A model generated the notes under the pieces. The model did not search any database. It had not been told where the DNA came from and worked only from the letters and a program-made list of their open reading frames with translations. Shown here piece after piece: positions 49,203 to 63,590 of a stretch of DNA of 64,000 nt (position 1 is the first letter of the stretch; each line of letters opens with the position of its first letter). The translations under genes and the position numbers were made by a program. Source of the stretch: Gorsachius magnificus (lineage: Eukaryota > Chordata > Aves > Pelecaniformes > Ardeidae); contig CM067081.1 of the NCBI GenBank assembly GCA_034008185.1, positions 109,501,265-109,565,264 of the forward strand, read 5' to 3'.

Positions 49203-52200
49203 GGTAGTAGACAGGTGAAAAAATCAGGCCTTTCTTAATTAAACAAAAGAAGGTTGAAATCAGCCTGCCAATATGGGCCTTTCGAGATCAACCAGTAGGT
49301 TAGAAAATGTGTGAGCTCAGAGAATGGAGGACAGCTGTACAAAGCACAAGATTATAGATATCGTTAGTTTCCTTTGTGTAATTTGGGAATCACTTTTTGT
49401 GCAGACTCATCAGTAGTCTCAGAGACTGACATGCCTTATCATCCACACTGACAAGACTTTCTTCGTGGAAGCACATGTCCCTTATCAATGGATCTGCCCC
49501 CATCATTTTTGTAGGCTAATGATCAATAACAACTAGGATGGCATTTTTGGGTAAAAGCAGCCACGTGCTTCTGAATGAGCAAGGGATCACGTGCTCTTGC
49601 TCTGCTGCTGTTCCTGGTCCTGGGAAGAACCTGTCCTAAATGTGCAGGATAATCTTTTCTATGAGGTTTGTTTTGAAAGCATGGCAAAGGTATGGATATT
49701 ATGCTTGTTATTTTTGGGGAAGTTACCTATCAGATGCAATCCTGACTGATAATGACTTTTATTGGACAACTGGATATTCAACAGAATGGCTTAACCATCA
49801 GCAAAGCAATTACATTTGGCTGAAGGAAGTGAAGCTGATGCTTTCACAACTAAGTTAGTGCTTGCTAAGCAATGTCTCCACCTGGTATTTTAAGTGCATG
49901 TTATATATTATCTAACACCTGTGGAAGCATGAGAAAGCAGCTCTCTGGTGGCTGGAAGGCACGGCTTCAGTCAGGTTTACAGAAAGAGAGGCAGCCAGCA
50001 GCCAGCCTTCTCCAAAATGATAGTTACTAGGCACATGTCTAGCTCTTACTAAATTCTTGTTTTACTTGCTAGATGAACACCTGTCTTTTAAATTAAAGAA
50101 TCCAATTTCTGGTGGTATGTTTTTTCTTGTACCTTGTATAATTTTTCATGCATATTTCATGGGCAGTCAGTGCAACACAACATGAATATTTTAAAGTTTT
50201 TTTTCAGAATGTTAAGGAAAGTCCTCTCCTATTGCTTTGAGTAAGAATATTTTCTTATTACTGCTTTTTTAAAGCTTTTTCCACTGAACAAGGAGGAAAA
50301 TTAAGTATGAGTTGACATACAGGACAGGATTAGCAACTGTACTGCAGGGAAATCCTACTATGATCTAAAAATGAAATGATGCTTTGTTTTTTCAAAAGTG
50401 TAAATTACCTAACTAATTTTATTATTGAAATGAAAAATATACAAAAGTACATATGCATAACCCCAAAATGAAATAAAAACTGTGTGAGAGTGTAGTGTTT
50501 GAGTGAATAAATTGTCACAAATCTGTGTAAAATAGGAAAGGTTTAGTCTACAGCTACACAGTGTCACAGTCTCCCATACCTGCTCAGCTTGTGGCAAAAA
50601 GCACAGCTGGGTTGGAGGACTGAAATGAGATTCTTGGGTCAGTGCTCTTGATGTCTTCTCCATATCACTAACCGTGGCACAGGACTGTTTGGACTTAGGA
50701 ATTGGTAGCCTCCCTTAGGAAGAGGGAGCTCCTTAAGCTGTCTACGGCCAGAGGAGGAATTATGTACAGCTGCTATCCCATGCCAAAGAGGCATGAGTAA
50801 GAGGAGGAAGAGATGTGACATAGCACTTATCTCTAAAAAGCTGTCTGCTAGATCTACCCATCTGCTATCATGGCACGTCCCAGGTTCAAGTAGGCAGCCG
50901 TGTACACACCAGCTCTATAGCAAGTGAGACTCTCATGCACACATGGTCCTGTCACATCTCCACATAAGGGACATGGTCTGTTTTGATTCCACAGCTTCCC
51001 ATAGAGGTGTACAGAAACTTTGCTGCTAGTTTCTCAGCCCTTTAATTTCTCAACTTGAAGAAATCTCATTAATTCCTGGTCTTTCTTCTCTCTGACTTCT
51101 AGGAACTGGTCAAATATTCCTCATTTCTTCTTCTCCTCCCTCAAATCTTGCCCACTCAGATTGAGATATCATGGAAGATAAGCAGGAGTGGTCCATTGCT
51201 TCATTTTCAGAGAAGCAAAGCTATCATCTCGTCACTCTGCTGGGAGATTATGGAGGCATCTTCAGCACAGGCATTTAAACCCAAGCTCCCCCTGCTCGTG
51301 TCCTACACCCTCACACTGTGCAATGCAGATGCCTGAAGGTAGGTGAGATGGAGCCCATCTGCTCAGTCTCATTTCCAGCATGCCTGAGGATCCACTGCCC
51401 TTGACTCTCTGTATGTACCCAGCAAGTCTGAGAAAATAGTGACTGGCTCTTACACAGACAACGGGTGTGTTGATACATGGCTGTTCAGCATTGGGTTGTG
51501 GGAGAAGCAGGACCAATTATCAGGCCAATTGGTGGTTACATCTGCCCTTCTGCAAGTATCTCTTTTAGCAGAAGAAATGAGAACAGGGAACAGTCTTCTT
51601 TAGGAAGACTAGAGTGAACTCAGCATCGTTTATATTATGTCATTCACCAAAATGGTGACATTTGGCATAGGCAGAAAGGCAAAACTCCCTGTGTTGTAGG
51701 ATGGGTGACAGGGCATCTATGCTTGGCACAGTTTGGCTTTAATAAATTGCTTTTCCTGTCTTTGCATTTTATACCCCCTGCAGACATGCACAAAGTTCAC
51801 TGTGAAATAAATGGAGTTTTGAAATGATTGCTGACAATGTCCTCATACTGATATTTATTTTCATGGAATTATTCCATAAAATATTTTTTTCTTCCTTAGA
51901 GTTCATTGCCTAAGAGCAATACTAAGTTTTGTTTAAAGGCAAAAATGAAATACCTTTGTACAGCTGTAATGATCTAATCTACATGTGATTAAATGCTCCA
52001 GGAAATACCTTGCAGGTTGCCTCACTGATACTTAGAAAAGCACTTCATAACATGCTATGATATTTGAAGTCGCAAAAAAAAGTTTTCAGAAACCTATTTC
52101 TTTTCAACCCTCTCAAGCTCCTATTGTCTGTTCAGGTTTTTGTTGCAAGAGGCCCTCCTTCTTCATTGCTCCTCCCTCTCACAGCTGTAGTTGAGGCCAT

Positions 52201-53984
52201 CTGCAGCCAACTTGATGCTCTTTTGTGAACTGTAGCCCAGCTCTTCTTACTGCTGGAAACAAACACAGACCATAGTAGAGATACAGGGGAGGGCTGCTTC
52301 TTCCCATCCATGCAAGCTGAATTCTCAGACTTTTGCTTTTCACCTGAAGCGAATGGACAACCTGAGTGTGGTGGCCACATATGCCTATAGGCACTTGCCC
52401 GCGCTCACACACGTGTGACAAATGTTTCTGCTGTAGAGTTTTCTGAATCCTTATCTCATCAGAAATAGGATAGGCTAAGGAAATTCAAGGCTCCTGACAA
52501 GCTGCTTTTACTGTCCCTGCATCTGAGTGTAGCTGAAAATAGAACTGGTCCTGGTTCAGCTTAAACAGAGAAGATGGATAACTAAGAAGGAGACTGACTG
52601 TCGTAGTGGGAGACAAACCAGTGTGCAGTAACAGTGTAAGGATGCCAAAATACTAGGTAGAATAGACAACCTTTGTTCATTATTAACCCTATGCTACTAC
52701 ACTTTGAAACAGAAGTTATGAAAAAAACAGTATCTTGCTGGATATATGTACTACAAATTGTATCTTGGCAATGCAGCTCACCTCACTATGCTCATTTCAG
52801 AAATTTCACTCAGAACCAAATACCTTTCCATCCTCCTTTAGATAACACCTCTGTGTTTCACTGAAAACATTAAAGCATACCAACAAACCAAGGAATAATG
52901 TCCTGACAGTGTCCTATTAACTTTACAGAAACAGACTGGTTATCTGTGAAAATGAGTAAAATTTTCCCTTCTGAACAGAAAGAACCTTCCCATTTATTTG
53001 TTCAATAGTAATTGCATGTTAAAATTCCTCACAAAAATGTAGGCAAAAAGTTAATCTCTTCTCAAAAGCATTCATTGCATGTTCCTCCCCCTCACTGTCC
53101 ACTGCTTATGGTAGCCAGTAGTGCTGACATCTCTGCACACAAGCTTTTTACCAAATCCCAATGTCCCAGCAGATTAGACCAAGAACTCAAATTCTTTCTT
53201 TGTGTTTAAATGTTAAAAATAAAGCATCAGATTTTCAGCTGACATAAATCAGCCTGTTTACGCTGAAGTCCAAAGAAAGCAAGGAATAACCTAGCATACC
53301 AAATCCAGCTTACAAAAGCATATGAAAGTTACTTGCGCACTTGCTTCAGAGGGGTATGCCCATGTAGACACATATCAATACTGAGACAATGGAAAAAACC
53401 ATACTTGCTTTCCATCAGCAATGCTTGAATTTACCTGCTCTCAATTCTAACTTAGACTTGTTAAATTTTGATTAAGCTAAAGGCATACTATAGGAACACT
53501 GTAACAAAGCTAATTACCTTAAGACCCTGTCCACCCACTTATGTTATTTACAAAGGCAAGACCCTCGGCATGCCTCAGATATTGCTCCCATGACTCTTAC
53601 TCTGAGTGACAGCAGATTTACATACTCAGGATGAAATGCACAGTTCATACCTCTGCGCTGGTGTTTCAGGTTTTATGCAGACCCAGTGAAGTATCAACAA
53701 AGTAATTTGGAACGCTTATGCTTTTTGTTAAGGATGTGACATGCATAAACATTTTATGCTTTAATGAGATTATGAAATCTTGAAACCCCAGATCTTATGC
53801 TAAGTGGAGGCCTGCACTACTTGAGCCTTAAAGCCTTTGTGTTCAAGAGTGCCTGGTGCCAAAACCATTGGCTAGGGGCAGAGCAGGCTCCCAGGAGTTA
53901 TGCAGCCCCCTCCTCAGCCCTCAGAGAGGGTCACAGTAGATAACTAACCTGTCCTGAGATGCATTCAGCAACTGAGTGTTCTTA
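49203..53984. other. AT-rich unique DNA, no gene recognised
   Basis: No exon, RNA gene or repeat copy is recognised. Open frames are all under 90 codons and inconsistent in strand. Confidence 0.5.
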
Positions 53985-55010
53985 AGCCAACTGTTGCAGT
54001 GTTTCACTTCCCTTCCTGATGGAAAGATTATCTAATGTTTAACTTAAACGTTTCTTACTGAAAATTAAGTCCATTACTTCTTGTCATATCTGTCATGAAG
54101 ATAGGGAACAGATAATTCTTTTCCTCTGTTCATTAGATATTAGCATATGTAAAGATTAATCTCATGCTTCTCATCAGACTTCTTTAAACTAAACAGTTTC
54201 ACCCTGAAAAGCAAGTAATCCAGACTTCTTAATTTTCCTTGTTCTGTTCCAGACTCTCTTCAACCAATCTTGAAGAGCAGTGCCCAAGATGGAACACAAT
54301 AATCCAGTTGTGGTGCCTCCTGTTCTGTAAGATGCATATATCTTATAAACCATACCTGCTGATACACTGGTATATTTTTTCCTTGATTTGCATCAGGGTA
54401 ATAATATTTACTTCTGGTTTTATCCTCAACAATTTGCAGGTCTGTTTCCACGGACAAGCTACCTGGCTGTTGCCCTGCCTGCCTTTGCATGGCCAATTAT
54501 TCCTACCTAAACTTTTCGCCTTACAATTGTTCCTCCTGAAGTTCATCCTATGTCATTTCTCCAGTCAAAATCATTTTGATCTCCATGCCTGTCTTCCACC
54601 ACTTTGGCAGTCCCTCCCTACCTGAAGCTGGACAGGCAACTGCAGAAATATTCTTGAAACAGCCTTCCATCTTGATAGTGAACTATGAACTATCACACTA
54701 TGTCTTCCCAAGTAGTTTGTTTTCACCTTTTGATTCTTTCATTTAGACTCCACTTCCCTAGTTTGTTGTGAGGACATCACATGTAATACTACCAAAATCT
54801 TTTTTAAAGTCAGGATACATAGCACCAACTATTACTCTTTCTGTTACAGAAAGTAGGAAAAATTCTTCAGAATGAAAAACTCTATATTGTTCTTTGGTTT
54901 TTGCTGTCTTCTAGGTGCCTGCAAATATTCATTTTAACCATTGTTAGGTAAAATAGTTTTTCCAATGTTTTTATCCTCTTCCATGGCAATTAAGCTTAGG
55001 AAGAAACTTT
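53985..55010 (-). mobile_element. Very old CR1/L3-like LINE fragment, antisense
   Basis: Four blocks keep the order of the antisense of an ancient CR1/L3-type ORF2. They are: CTTGTCATATCTGTCATGAAG with ACAGATAATTC (about 54080-54118); AAGAGCAGTGCCCAAGATGG and AACACAATAATCCAGTTGTG (54270-54314), where younger CR1 antisense reads like TGGGGCCCCAGA; ACTTCCCTAGTTTGTTGTGA with GACATCACATG and TTTTTTAAAGTCAGGATACA (about 54752-54820); and CTTCTAGGTGCCTGCAAAT (about 54911-54929) before the putative 5' end. The copy is strongly diverged with gaps, so it predates the other CR1 copies by far. Only these blocks are convincing, and both boundaries are approximate. Confidence 0.7.
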
Positions 55011-58000
55011 ACCTACTGTTGTGGGTACAGTCAAAGATGAGACACAACAGTGGGGTCTTCCAAATACTTCTTTTATTAAAAACAATACAAGCTCCTTAAT
55101 TTCTAAAGATATTAAGGTTAGTTCTTGTCACACATGGTTTAAAAAGCTGAAACTGTATCAGCCAAGCAGGAGGGAGAGAAATGAGAGTCAAACTTATCCA
55201 TGTTATTTAAAGTCATCTTACAGCAGGGAAGAGGTTGTGTAGCACTTATTATTACATTTCAGAACTACAGTACTAAGGGACAGAAACTATCCTCGGACTT
55301 GTGGGTTGTCTTCCACTCCTACTTCTGCTTTTTTTGTGTGCCTTCTAGGAAGTCATTTAACCTTTTTCTGCTGCAGATCTTCTGCCTATATGATGGACAC
55401 AATGATGCTCACTCTCCTTTTTGATGTGCTTTACCAGCATCAAAGATGAAAGGTGTTATTTAAGTGCTAAGGTGTTATTTATAAGTTACTTTCCCTGGGC
55501 AGGGGAAAGTGAAGGTTTAGAAAATGGAGAGGTTAAAAAAAAAAAAAAGTAACATCCTATATAAGAAAGATAATGTGCATGAAAACCTAAAGAGTTTCAG
55601 AGTTCATTGTTCAGCTGATAGAGGAAAACCAATATGTAAGGTATGCCTTTAACTCCTCTTTCATTTCACCAGCTGTCCCATGCAACCTTTAATTGCTCAG
55701 AAGAAATAAGGATATAAGGAAAAGTGCATTACTGTTTGAAAGAAACATGCCATCAAGTTCTGCTGTACCATATTCCTTTCCTCCAGAAACATTAATTTAA
55801 AATCAAGATTTATGCAGTTTGTTGTCATGTTTCTTAAGAATATTTTTTGCCATAAACTTGAGTTAAGTGTTGATTTTGTCTAGATCTTGATGACAGAAGA
55901 TAGGCTGGCATCTTAGGAAACAGCAAGTAGTATGCACAGCTACAGTCATACTATGGAAGAGAGAACAGTCTAAGCAATTTAACCCTTAACAATTAAACTT
56001 TTCCCAAGAAAACACATGAATAATAAATAAAGAGTTTCTACAATAATCAGTTACACATATTTTATAACTCCTTGTGAAAGAACACAAAAAGAACATAAAG
56101 AGGAAAGAGAAGAAGCAAGAAAACAGCTACTGATGAGCCTTGAAAAGACCTGTTTTTCAAAAATTGCTTACCCAAGATATTTGGTTATATTTCATTTACA
56201 TCTGTTGCATGCCCTTGACTTGAACACCATCAGAGCATGGTGTCCCACCATATCCATTCATACTCATCAAAAATGTGAAGTAGTTGCTGAAACAGGAAAG
56301 AAAAGCTTGAAATTTGAAGTAGAGGCTTTCCTAGTGAACTTCAGAAGTACCCAACACACGCTGGGAGGTAGTCTTCCTCTAAGGAATTTCTCAAAGCTAT
56401 ACAATTAAGTTGTAAAATTTGTAAATCCAATTTGCTAGAGTGTCACAAAGTTCAATTCAGTAAGGAAAGTGTTCTTTAGGCACCTAACAGATGACGTAGA
56501 CAGACCCGTTTCCACATGCTTGCATTTCTATTGTACTTCAAAAAGGAAAGTCTTCTGCTAGCATATGGCCTGTATAAGACATTTGGTATTCTGGAGTGTT
56601 AACCTGTGGGATGTGAAGTAACTCTATATGGGGGAGGTAGTTTCCATCTGGAAATGCGAAAAGCTATCATTGTGTTTGTGTATCCTCACTAGAGTCTTAG
56701 TATTTATTCTTTCTTAGTTTTTGTTATTGGCACGTACTGTGAATTACGCATTTCAGTACTGCTCTTAGTTTTGCTATAATAGTCAGCAAGTGGGAGTCCA
56801 TTTCTAATGTTTTGTTCTTTCACATTTTCCTCTTCTTTTATTCTATTGAACTCTCCATTATTCCCCTCCAGTATGACCACCTGATTATAACTCTGTTTAA
56901 ACATGCTCACTTCTGCTCTCCCTTTCACTCACCAAGCACACACACTCATTACCAATTATTTTCATCAATTTATCCACCAATTTTGAAGAGACACCACTGT
57001 GATGGGTGGTTATACCTTTCTCCATTTCCTATTTAACTCAAGAATTTGTCTCAAGGTTTGTCTCCTGATTCTGTTTTTTTGCTGACAATGCAGTATATTG
57101 GCAGTAAGCTTTGCGTCCCAGACCATTCTCTTGATATTTCTCACTATTATGTTGTAGTCTCTCAACTACTTCAGCCAAACCACTTTTGAAACCCATTGCC
57201 AGCTGAATAGGTCCAGTTGAAATGTTGTTTCTCACTTCAGTTTGGATGCCAAAAAATTTCAAACATGTCTTTCTTGCCTCCCACTGAGTCACAAATGTTA
57301 CTTTAAGAAGAATCTTTCATTTGAATATGGATAGTCTTCATAACGGTCCATGCTTTTCTAATGGGGAAGGATCCTCAAACACTGATGGCATACAACACAG
57401 GGTCAAGAAAATAGTCTCATGAATGGGGTACTCTCACAAATGAGACTATATACCTCAACAGGAGAGGTTGAAGAACATGTTCCATATAGTTTTAGTTGTG
57501 CTCTAATGCTTTGCAGAATCTGGACAAAGAGTAAATCTTCACTACATGATCAGACAGCTCTATCTGTATATACAGCAATTGCTCAGCAGACCATTTGTGT
57601 CTCTGGATTACAGTGTGGTAAACTTGGAAACAAAATACATACCCCTCATCCATAGCACATCAGAGCACAACTTTCCGTTACACTTGCAATGCCACACTGA
57701 GGGTTTTGGTAGTGAAGAACTACTACTGTCTAAGTTTGAGATATCGTCTAGGCTTCATCAGTACCATCCCTCATAGCTTAAGACATTTTCATCAGGACAA
57801 AATACTGGAAAATATTTGAATTTACAATATTATGCATCCAGATCTATAGTTGAGCATGTGTTATGATAATTTAAAGTGTCAGGATAATAAAATCATTTGG
57901 GGTAGATTATTTCTGCCAGGTGTTTGATATAAGTGTTTGATATTTCTCAGGGCATAATCTCCACATTTCAAGTTGGTGGGTAGCTTCACTCAGATTTCCA

Positions 58001-61000
58001 CAACAAGGCCAATCATAGCTTAAGAAGTATATATAAATCAACCACACTAACAATCTTCTCACAATCAAGTAATCAAACAACTCATCTTCTTGTCTGTTAT
58101 GAAGAAAGATTACAGAGCTCTTGCAAAAACTCTAAGCTTCCTGTTCCAAGACAGACTTCCAGTTCAATGCTGTTCCCCTCTTTGAGAAAGATCTTTGGCC
58201 AGAAGAAAAAAAATTAAGCCAAAAAGCTGTCCCAAGTCTAGCCAACTCTATCATGGTATTTACTATTGTAAACAAACTTTTGGAATCACAGATCAAAACT
58301 CGATATCTATATTGTTCTTTCTCTCCCCAAATTAACCTTGTTCTTATCCTTCAAACTCATTCTATAATTCATCCTCAAAGATAACTGTATAGTTTCCATT
58401 ATATGTATACACATCATCATTGTATTGATAGTATAAATAAACTGTAAGCACACATTCTGTCTAGGCTTATACCAATGTGCATTTGCTTGTAGCATTTTGT
58501 CAGAGACACTGCTAACACACAGTGCCTACTAATTAAAATACCACTCACCTACATGTTGGGATGATGTCTGGCATGCCCAAGGAAAATGAAGAATCGTTGT
58601 CACAGTTGCTCTTCCTTTTGGACTCGCATCTCTTTCAAAAGTAAACCTAATATGAGACCTGGGTTTAGATGAATCCATCTTTTAACATGCATTTCTCACA
58701 CAAAGAATTTCCCTATATTTTATTCATTATTATTTTTATATATTTATATAAAAAGTTATATATTTATTCTTCTATAATTGTATTTTCCAGAAATACTGGT
58801 TCAGTTCCCCTTCTTGCTAAAACATCCTGCTTCCTTTTGAGATAGCCATAAAAATCCCAACAACCTCTTATTTTCCTGCACTGTGTTCTTTTTCTTCCTC
58901 ACCAGCTGGAAGAAGAATCATTAGTAGCACCAAAGGTGATGACTTTACAGGTAACCACAGACTGTATTTGTACTTTCTCTGTTAGGCCAGAAGTTGTTCA
59001 GCACCTCAAGTTTTTCAGTCCAGCAAAACCTTTATCAAAACTCTCCAGCTCAGCCTCTGCAGCCATAGACTGAATTAATGTTCAGAAGTATATGTAGGTG
59101 CTCTTCCTGATACAGATTTTGACAAACCTCCTCTTTGTCATTTTCTTTTCCCAGTTTATTCATCCAGGCGGCATTGGTTCTTTCAGCTATTGCTTCTGTA
59201 GGGGGGGGTTTCCATCTCTTCTGGCATCACAGGCTGTGACAGTCTAGAAGATCCATTATTAAGAGCTCTTTCCTAAACCTTGTCTATATTATTTACACCT
59301 GCAAAATGCATTAGACTCCTTAGTAAGGGCCAACAAGTCCATAACTACACTAGATTCTATTTAAATTTGGCAAGGGAGAGTTTAACTTATCCTAAGATAA
59401 GAGCAATTCTCTGAGTTATTAAGATGTCTCCCTTCTTCATTTGTATTACCTTTTTGAACTCTTCTGTTTTACATTTTCAGATTCTATCAGATGTCTCATA
59501 AACAAAAAGATTTTTTTTACTAGTTTTCTAAAATACCACAAAGTCTATATTTAATGGAAAAAATAAGACTCCAACAAAAAAAGCTATTTAAAATAGTGTG
59601 CCACTACAAATTTCCTGTGCTGTCCTGAGCTTACCCTAAAAGAAAGGGGAAGAAAAACTAAATAAAATAAAAGATTCAAAGGTTAGTATACAAGAGCAGT
59701 AGAACACAAAGCACTTCTACAGACCTTAACAAAAACATCTACAGAGAAAACAGCAGTTTTCTGCAGACAACTTCTTAGAGGCCTAAGTATTCTGCAGCTG
59801 AGACCTCTGAAGAGCTGTCAGCAAAAATCCCTTTATTAAAGAACCCCCACATGCAGCTGTACCCACCACCCTCTGTGGAAGGTAATGCTTCCCTTAGCAA
59901 CCTTTTGATGGACTAAAACTTAGCATCAAAAGTTCTCCAGACCACAAATCACCCATAATAAGGGCATGAGCTCATACATAACTGGCAGGTTCACAGATTG
60001 GGGTGTGGATGAGGGCCCCAGGTGGGGCTGGTCAGGACCATTAAAGCCTACTCAGGGCCCTGATACAGAGCAAATAATACAAAAAATAGAGACTTCAGCC
60101 AGAGTCAGAAATAATAACGATAAAACAAAAGACATTACTAGCTTTGCATGAATTTCAAGACAAATATTTGAAAAAGATCCTCGAGTAAGATACTGTGCTT
60201 TGGGAACTATTAACTGAAGTCCTGAAGACTGTCCTTTAATGATTTGAATATGTAAAGCTTGGTGGAAAAGAAAAGCGCTCAGAAAAATGCATTCATTTCA
60301 AAAAACACAAAGGGTATATCTCCACCTGTTTTGGTACACTATTCTCTAAACTATTCAACCAGTAGCCACAGACACATCTTCATGTGGCTTAGGAAATATG
60401 CTTACACAAAAGCTTCCAGAAAACCAAAGTCTTTTTCCACCACATCAAGAAGCCATGCAAAAATGTATACTGAAATAAAAGAGGAACTCCTAGTGCTTGC
60501 ACAGACCTATTTACTGGTTCATTGCATATTTGTTCATCTTAGTTTTTAACAAGAAACAGAACACAGGTCACTGGATATTTTTTTGACTAGGATCCAAATA
60601 ATATGACTTCATCTATTTTTTTCCCACATTATGACCATATTACACAAAAGTTTTCATAGAAGAAAATACTCCAGAGTATTTAGAATAGAGTTGGTAACCA
60701 ACTACCAAATTAAGAAGAAAAACTGATGATAAGGACAATCTGACCTCATCCTGGCAGCAATGTTAGTTGATCAAAGCAAGTTAGAGATGAAGAACTAACC
60801 CATGAGACTTGCCAGTAACTTCAACTCCACCTTCATCAGTGGCGAGTGAGTCAACTTCCAGCAAATACATTACCATACTGGCAGGACTGAAATAACCTTC
60901 ATGTGACTGGTAGACTGACTCTGAAAGGACAGCTGAGTTTGATCCCTTGAGTACTGTAAAGGACTGTGTTCCCCCAGTACCTTAAAGAACATAAAGTTAT

Positions 61001-61503
61001 AAACAAATACGTGGTCAGATCACAACATCCTATATGCTAGTCTGCTTTATTTCAGTACATTCAGGCTACTCAGTAAAAAAGCATTTGGACTGTAATAGTT
61101 TAGGGGTAGGAAGGGGAAAAAAAGTCACCAATAATAACAATCACCAGGGCCATTAATCTCAAAGCTACCTGCCAGATCTTGGCAGTAGAAGCAACAGACT
61201 TGTTTTTTTGGAAACGACACAAATACAGTACTGTTGCTGATTACTTCTCCAGATATATTGGTTTGGCTCTACTTATATAGACCTCACTGGCACACATTGT
61301 CCAGAAAGTAAAGTAAATACTTGAGAAACATGAATTCCTCATGTCACATAATGGGCCTTTAAAACAATCAACGTATTTACATCGAGCTTTTACATTAGAC
61401 AGAGTTGTCATAGTTTATTTTTCCCCCAGAGCAATGGAAAAAAGGTAGAGATGAGAACTGCATGAAATAGCACAGATTAAAATAAAAACAAGGCCCACAA
61501 ACC

Positions 61504-61576
61504 TTCTGCAAAAGTAATGGGTTGATATAAAACTCTTCTAGCCAGTCAACAACCATTGCACCTGGATCTGCTCCTG
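61504..61576 (-). CDS. Weak candidate internal exon, minus strand
   Basis: On the minus strand an acceptor-like CAAATTCTTCAG precedes, and a good donor-like AAG/GTTTGT follows, a short open stretch that would encode GADPGAMVVDWLEEFYINPL plus LLQK in phase 2. An alternative is a start at the ATG near 61617, which sits in a good Kozak-like context (GTGCCATGG). I recognise no family and no neighbouring exon confirms it. Short splice-flanked open stretches are common by chance. Confidence 0.12.
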
Positions 61577-63278
61577 AAGAATTTGTGATGGTAAGAAGAT
61601 TAAAGATGATTCTATCCATGGCACCCAGACAAACTTAAACTAAATGTTCCAGCTCAAAGGAATGTTGAACATGAGAAGGTGAAATAAAAATCCATCAACA
61701 ACAAATGTCAATGCTTGGCACAGAGCAAAACCACTGCCTGACCTGAGATCAGGGACTGGAGGTCTCAGACATGTGGAGATATTTCAGAATTTAGCAGATA
61801 TTCCTAGCCTCCTTCCCATGAAGATTCACAAGGATTTCTTTGGAGGACTTGGACTCATCTGCACTATTTTCCAGTTCAACAAGGAAAGAACCAAGGACCT
61901 GTTTGAATTCCTTAAAGAAATATAAACTACTTAGGAGACTTCCCACAAGACCACATCAGAAGCCAGAACTATCCTCCTAAAGAACTGATCTTAAAACATG
62001 CTCTATATGCATGTGCATGTGTGTTTGTGTTTTTGAAATGTTGATTTGTCGTTTTAGGTTTTAATGTGATTGCCAGGCAGAACCAGGATATGTTTTAAGG
62101 TTAGGATAATAAACAAGGCAATTTCAGGAAAGGGTTTTTCCTAACAGCAGCACAAGCCACGTTCTTATTTAAAACATCAGATTACACGAAATATTTCATT
62201 TTGTATGAGATCACCCATATCAAAACATTAATATTTTCTAAAAAAAAAAATAATAAAAAAATACTGCTTTTCGTATTGGGAAAGGTTTATCTTAAGCTCT
62301 ATCAACCTGGGCTTATGCAGTGCCTTGTGTTGCAAGGATCTTGTTCTTCCCTCTGGTGACAGAGGCCTTTCTTGTTTTGAACTGTCAAACACAAGTACTT
62401 CTTGAATTGAATATACAGTCCAATCCCACAGTACAGCTACCCATATCTGTCATTTTATAAAACAAATTAATCTGACTTTAAACCTAGACACTTCAAAACC
62501 CTAGAAGACAGGAACACCCTAATACATCTTACATGTAGATATAGAGGCCAAAGACCTGCATGTTTTATCTTCTTCCATCAGGTTTTCTTATTATTAAAAA
62601 TTTTCTCACTGTGAAACAAATTATTTCAGCAAATTACTAAAACTACAAAAATTAAACAACAAAAACTAAACCACAAAAATTAAACTCCAGTATGAGGTGA
62701 CATAGAAGCAGATGCCATTTGTACATGGATTGCCACTGGCTGCAGTTTTACTAGGAGTTTTCTGTCATGTTGTCTGAAGCCCCATACCCTTCCAGAGCAT
62801 TTGCGTGGGACCATTTGAGCATTATACACAGACACGATGAGCCTGATGTTTCCCCAGCACCCCACCTTCTGCCTGTGTTTTGCAGAAGTCTCCTTACTTA
62901 GGTGTGCTGTGCATATCAGAACAGGGTTTGCAAGGGCTACAGATACAAGAACACCCACTTTGTAACTCCCAAAGTTGGCCAAGTTGGCTACCTGTTCAAC
63001 ACAGCCAAGACATGTTCAGAAGCAGAGCTGTAGTCATGTAATTAACTTTAGTGACGAAAATGCAGGTGCATATAAACTTCCAGCACTTTGAGGTTAGATA
63101 TCAATTTAGTGGATGATTTGAATATCTGAATTTTAACTCTAGATGTTTCCAGGAGCAGTTAGAAGAGCTAGATAACCTGAATCCTGTGGTGGATTTAGTC
63201 CAAAGAGCCTATACTTCCTCTAATTTTGAAAATCTGCCCCTGCACTTGAAGGATAAAAGAAAGATTTTCCTTTACTGT

Positions 63279-63298
63279 AAAAAAAAAAAAAAAAAAAA
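63279..63298. repeat. Poly-A tract (20)
   Basis: Uninterrupted A run; no retrocopy recognised upstream. Confidence 0.9.
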
Positions 63299-63523
63299 GT
63301 ACTACTTCAGAAGGACTCAATAAAGCAGCTCCACTTTGTTCTGTTTGTTGGATTTTCATTCACTTGAAAATAAAACATGTAGTTACTCGGGGTCTGCATG
63401 ATACATGTGTACCTATTTAATTTGCTACTCAGTATTTCCAGTTCAGGAGATCTGCTGAGATTTTAGGCCCTGATGGGTGTCCCTGAAAGGAGTGCATCTT
63501 CAGTAAAAGTCTAAGTCTTGCTA

Positions 63524-63590
63524 AAAATCATAGTTTCATAGGCTCATAAAATACTGAGGCTGAATGTGATCACCCTAGACTCCCTTTCAA
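63524..63590 (-). mobile_element. Old CR1-like 3' end, antisense
   Basis: AAATCATAGTTTCATAGGCT followed by CATAAAATACTGAGGCTGAA and TGTGATCACCCTAGAC resembles the antisense start of old CR1 copies. These begin with ATCATAGA-type octamers (reverse complement of the 3' array), then a block ending in GATCATCTAGTC. It is short and diverged; the sequence after 63590 is not recognisable. Confidence 0.45.

Larger units (their letters stand above)
55011..63523. other. AT-rich unique DNA, no gene confidently recognised
   Basis: No known exon. Several 50-90 codon open pieces occur on the minus strand between 56.7 and 62.98 kb and look polar and protein-like. They lie on a purine-rich strand, shift frame without splice signals, and number about what chance gives. 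An A20 tract is at 63279-63298 and a G-run at about 59201-59208. Confidence 0.45.

Noticed and set aside
56704..59260. Series of polar, protein-like open pieces on the minus strand, which could suggest a decayed long gene or an endogenous virus.
   Set aside because: The pieces are 40-90 codons, change frame repeatedly without consistent splice sites, match no family I know, and lie on a purine-rich strand where random translations look protein-like. Their number fits chance. A protein profile search would decide.
55021..59866. GTGGGTACAG at 55021-55030 and its reverse complement at 59857-59866 as terminal inverted repeats of a 4.85 kb DNA transposon.
   Set aside because: Only 10 bases match exactly and similarity fades inside; a 10-base inverted pair is likely by chance at this distance, and no transposase motif lies between.
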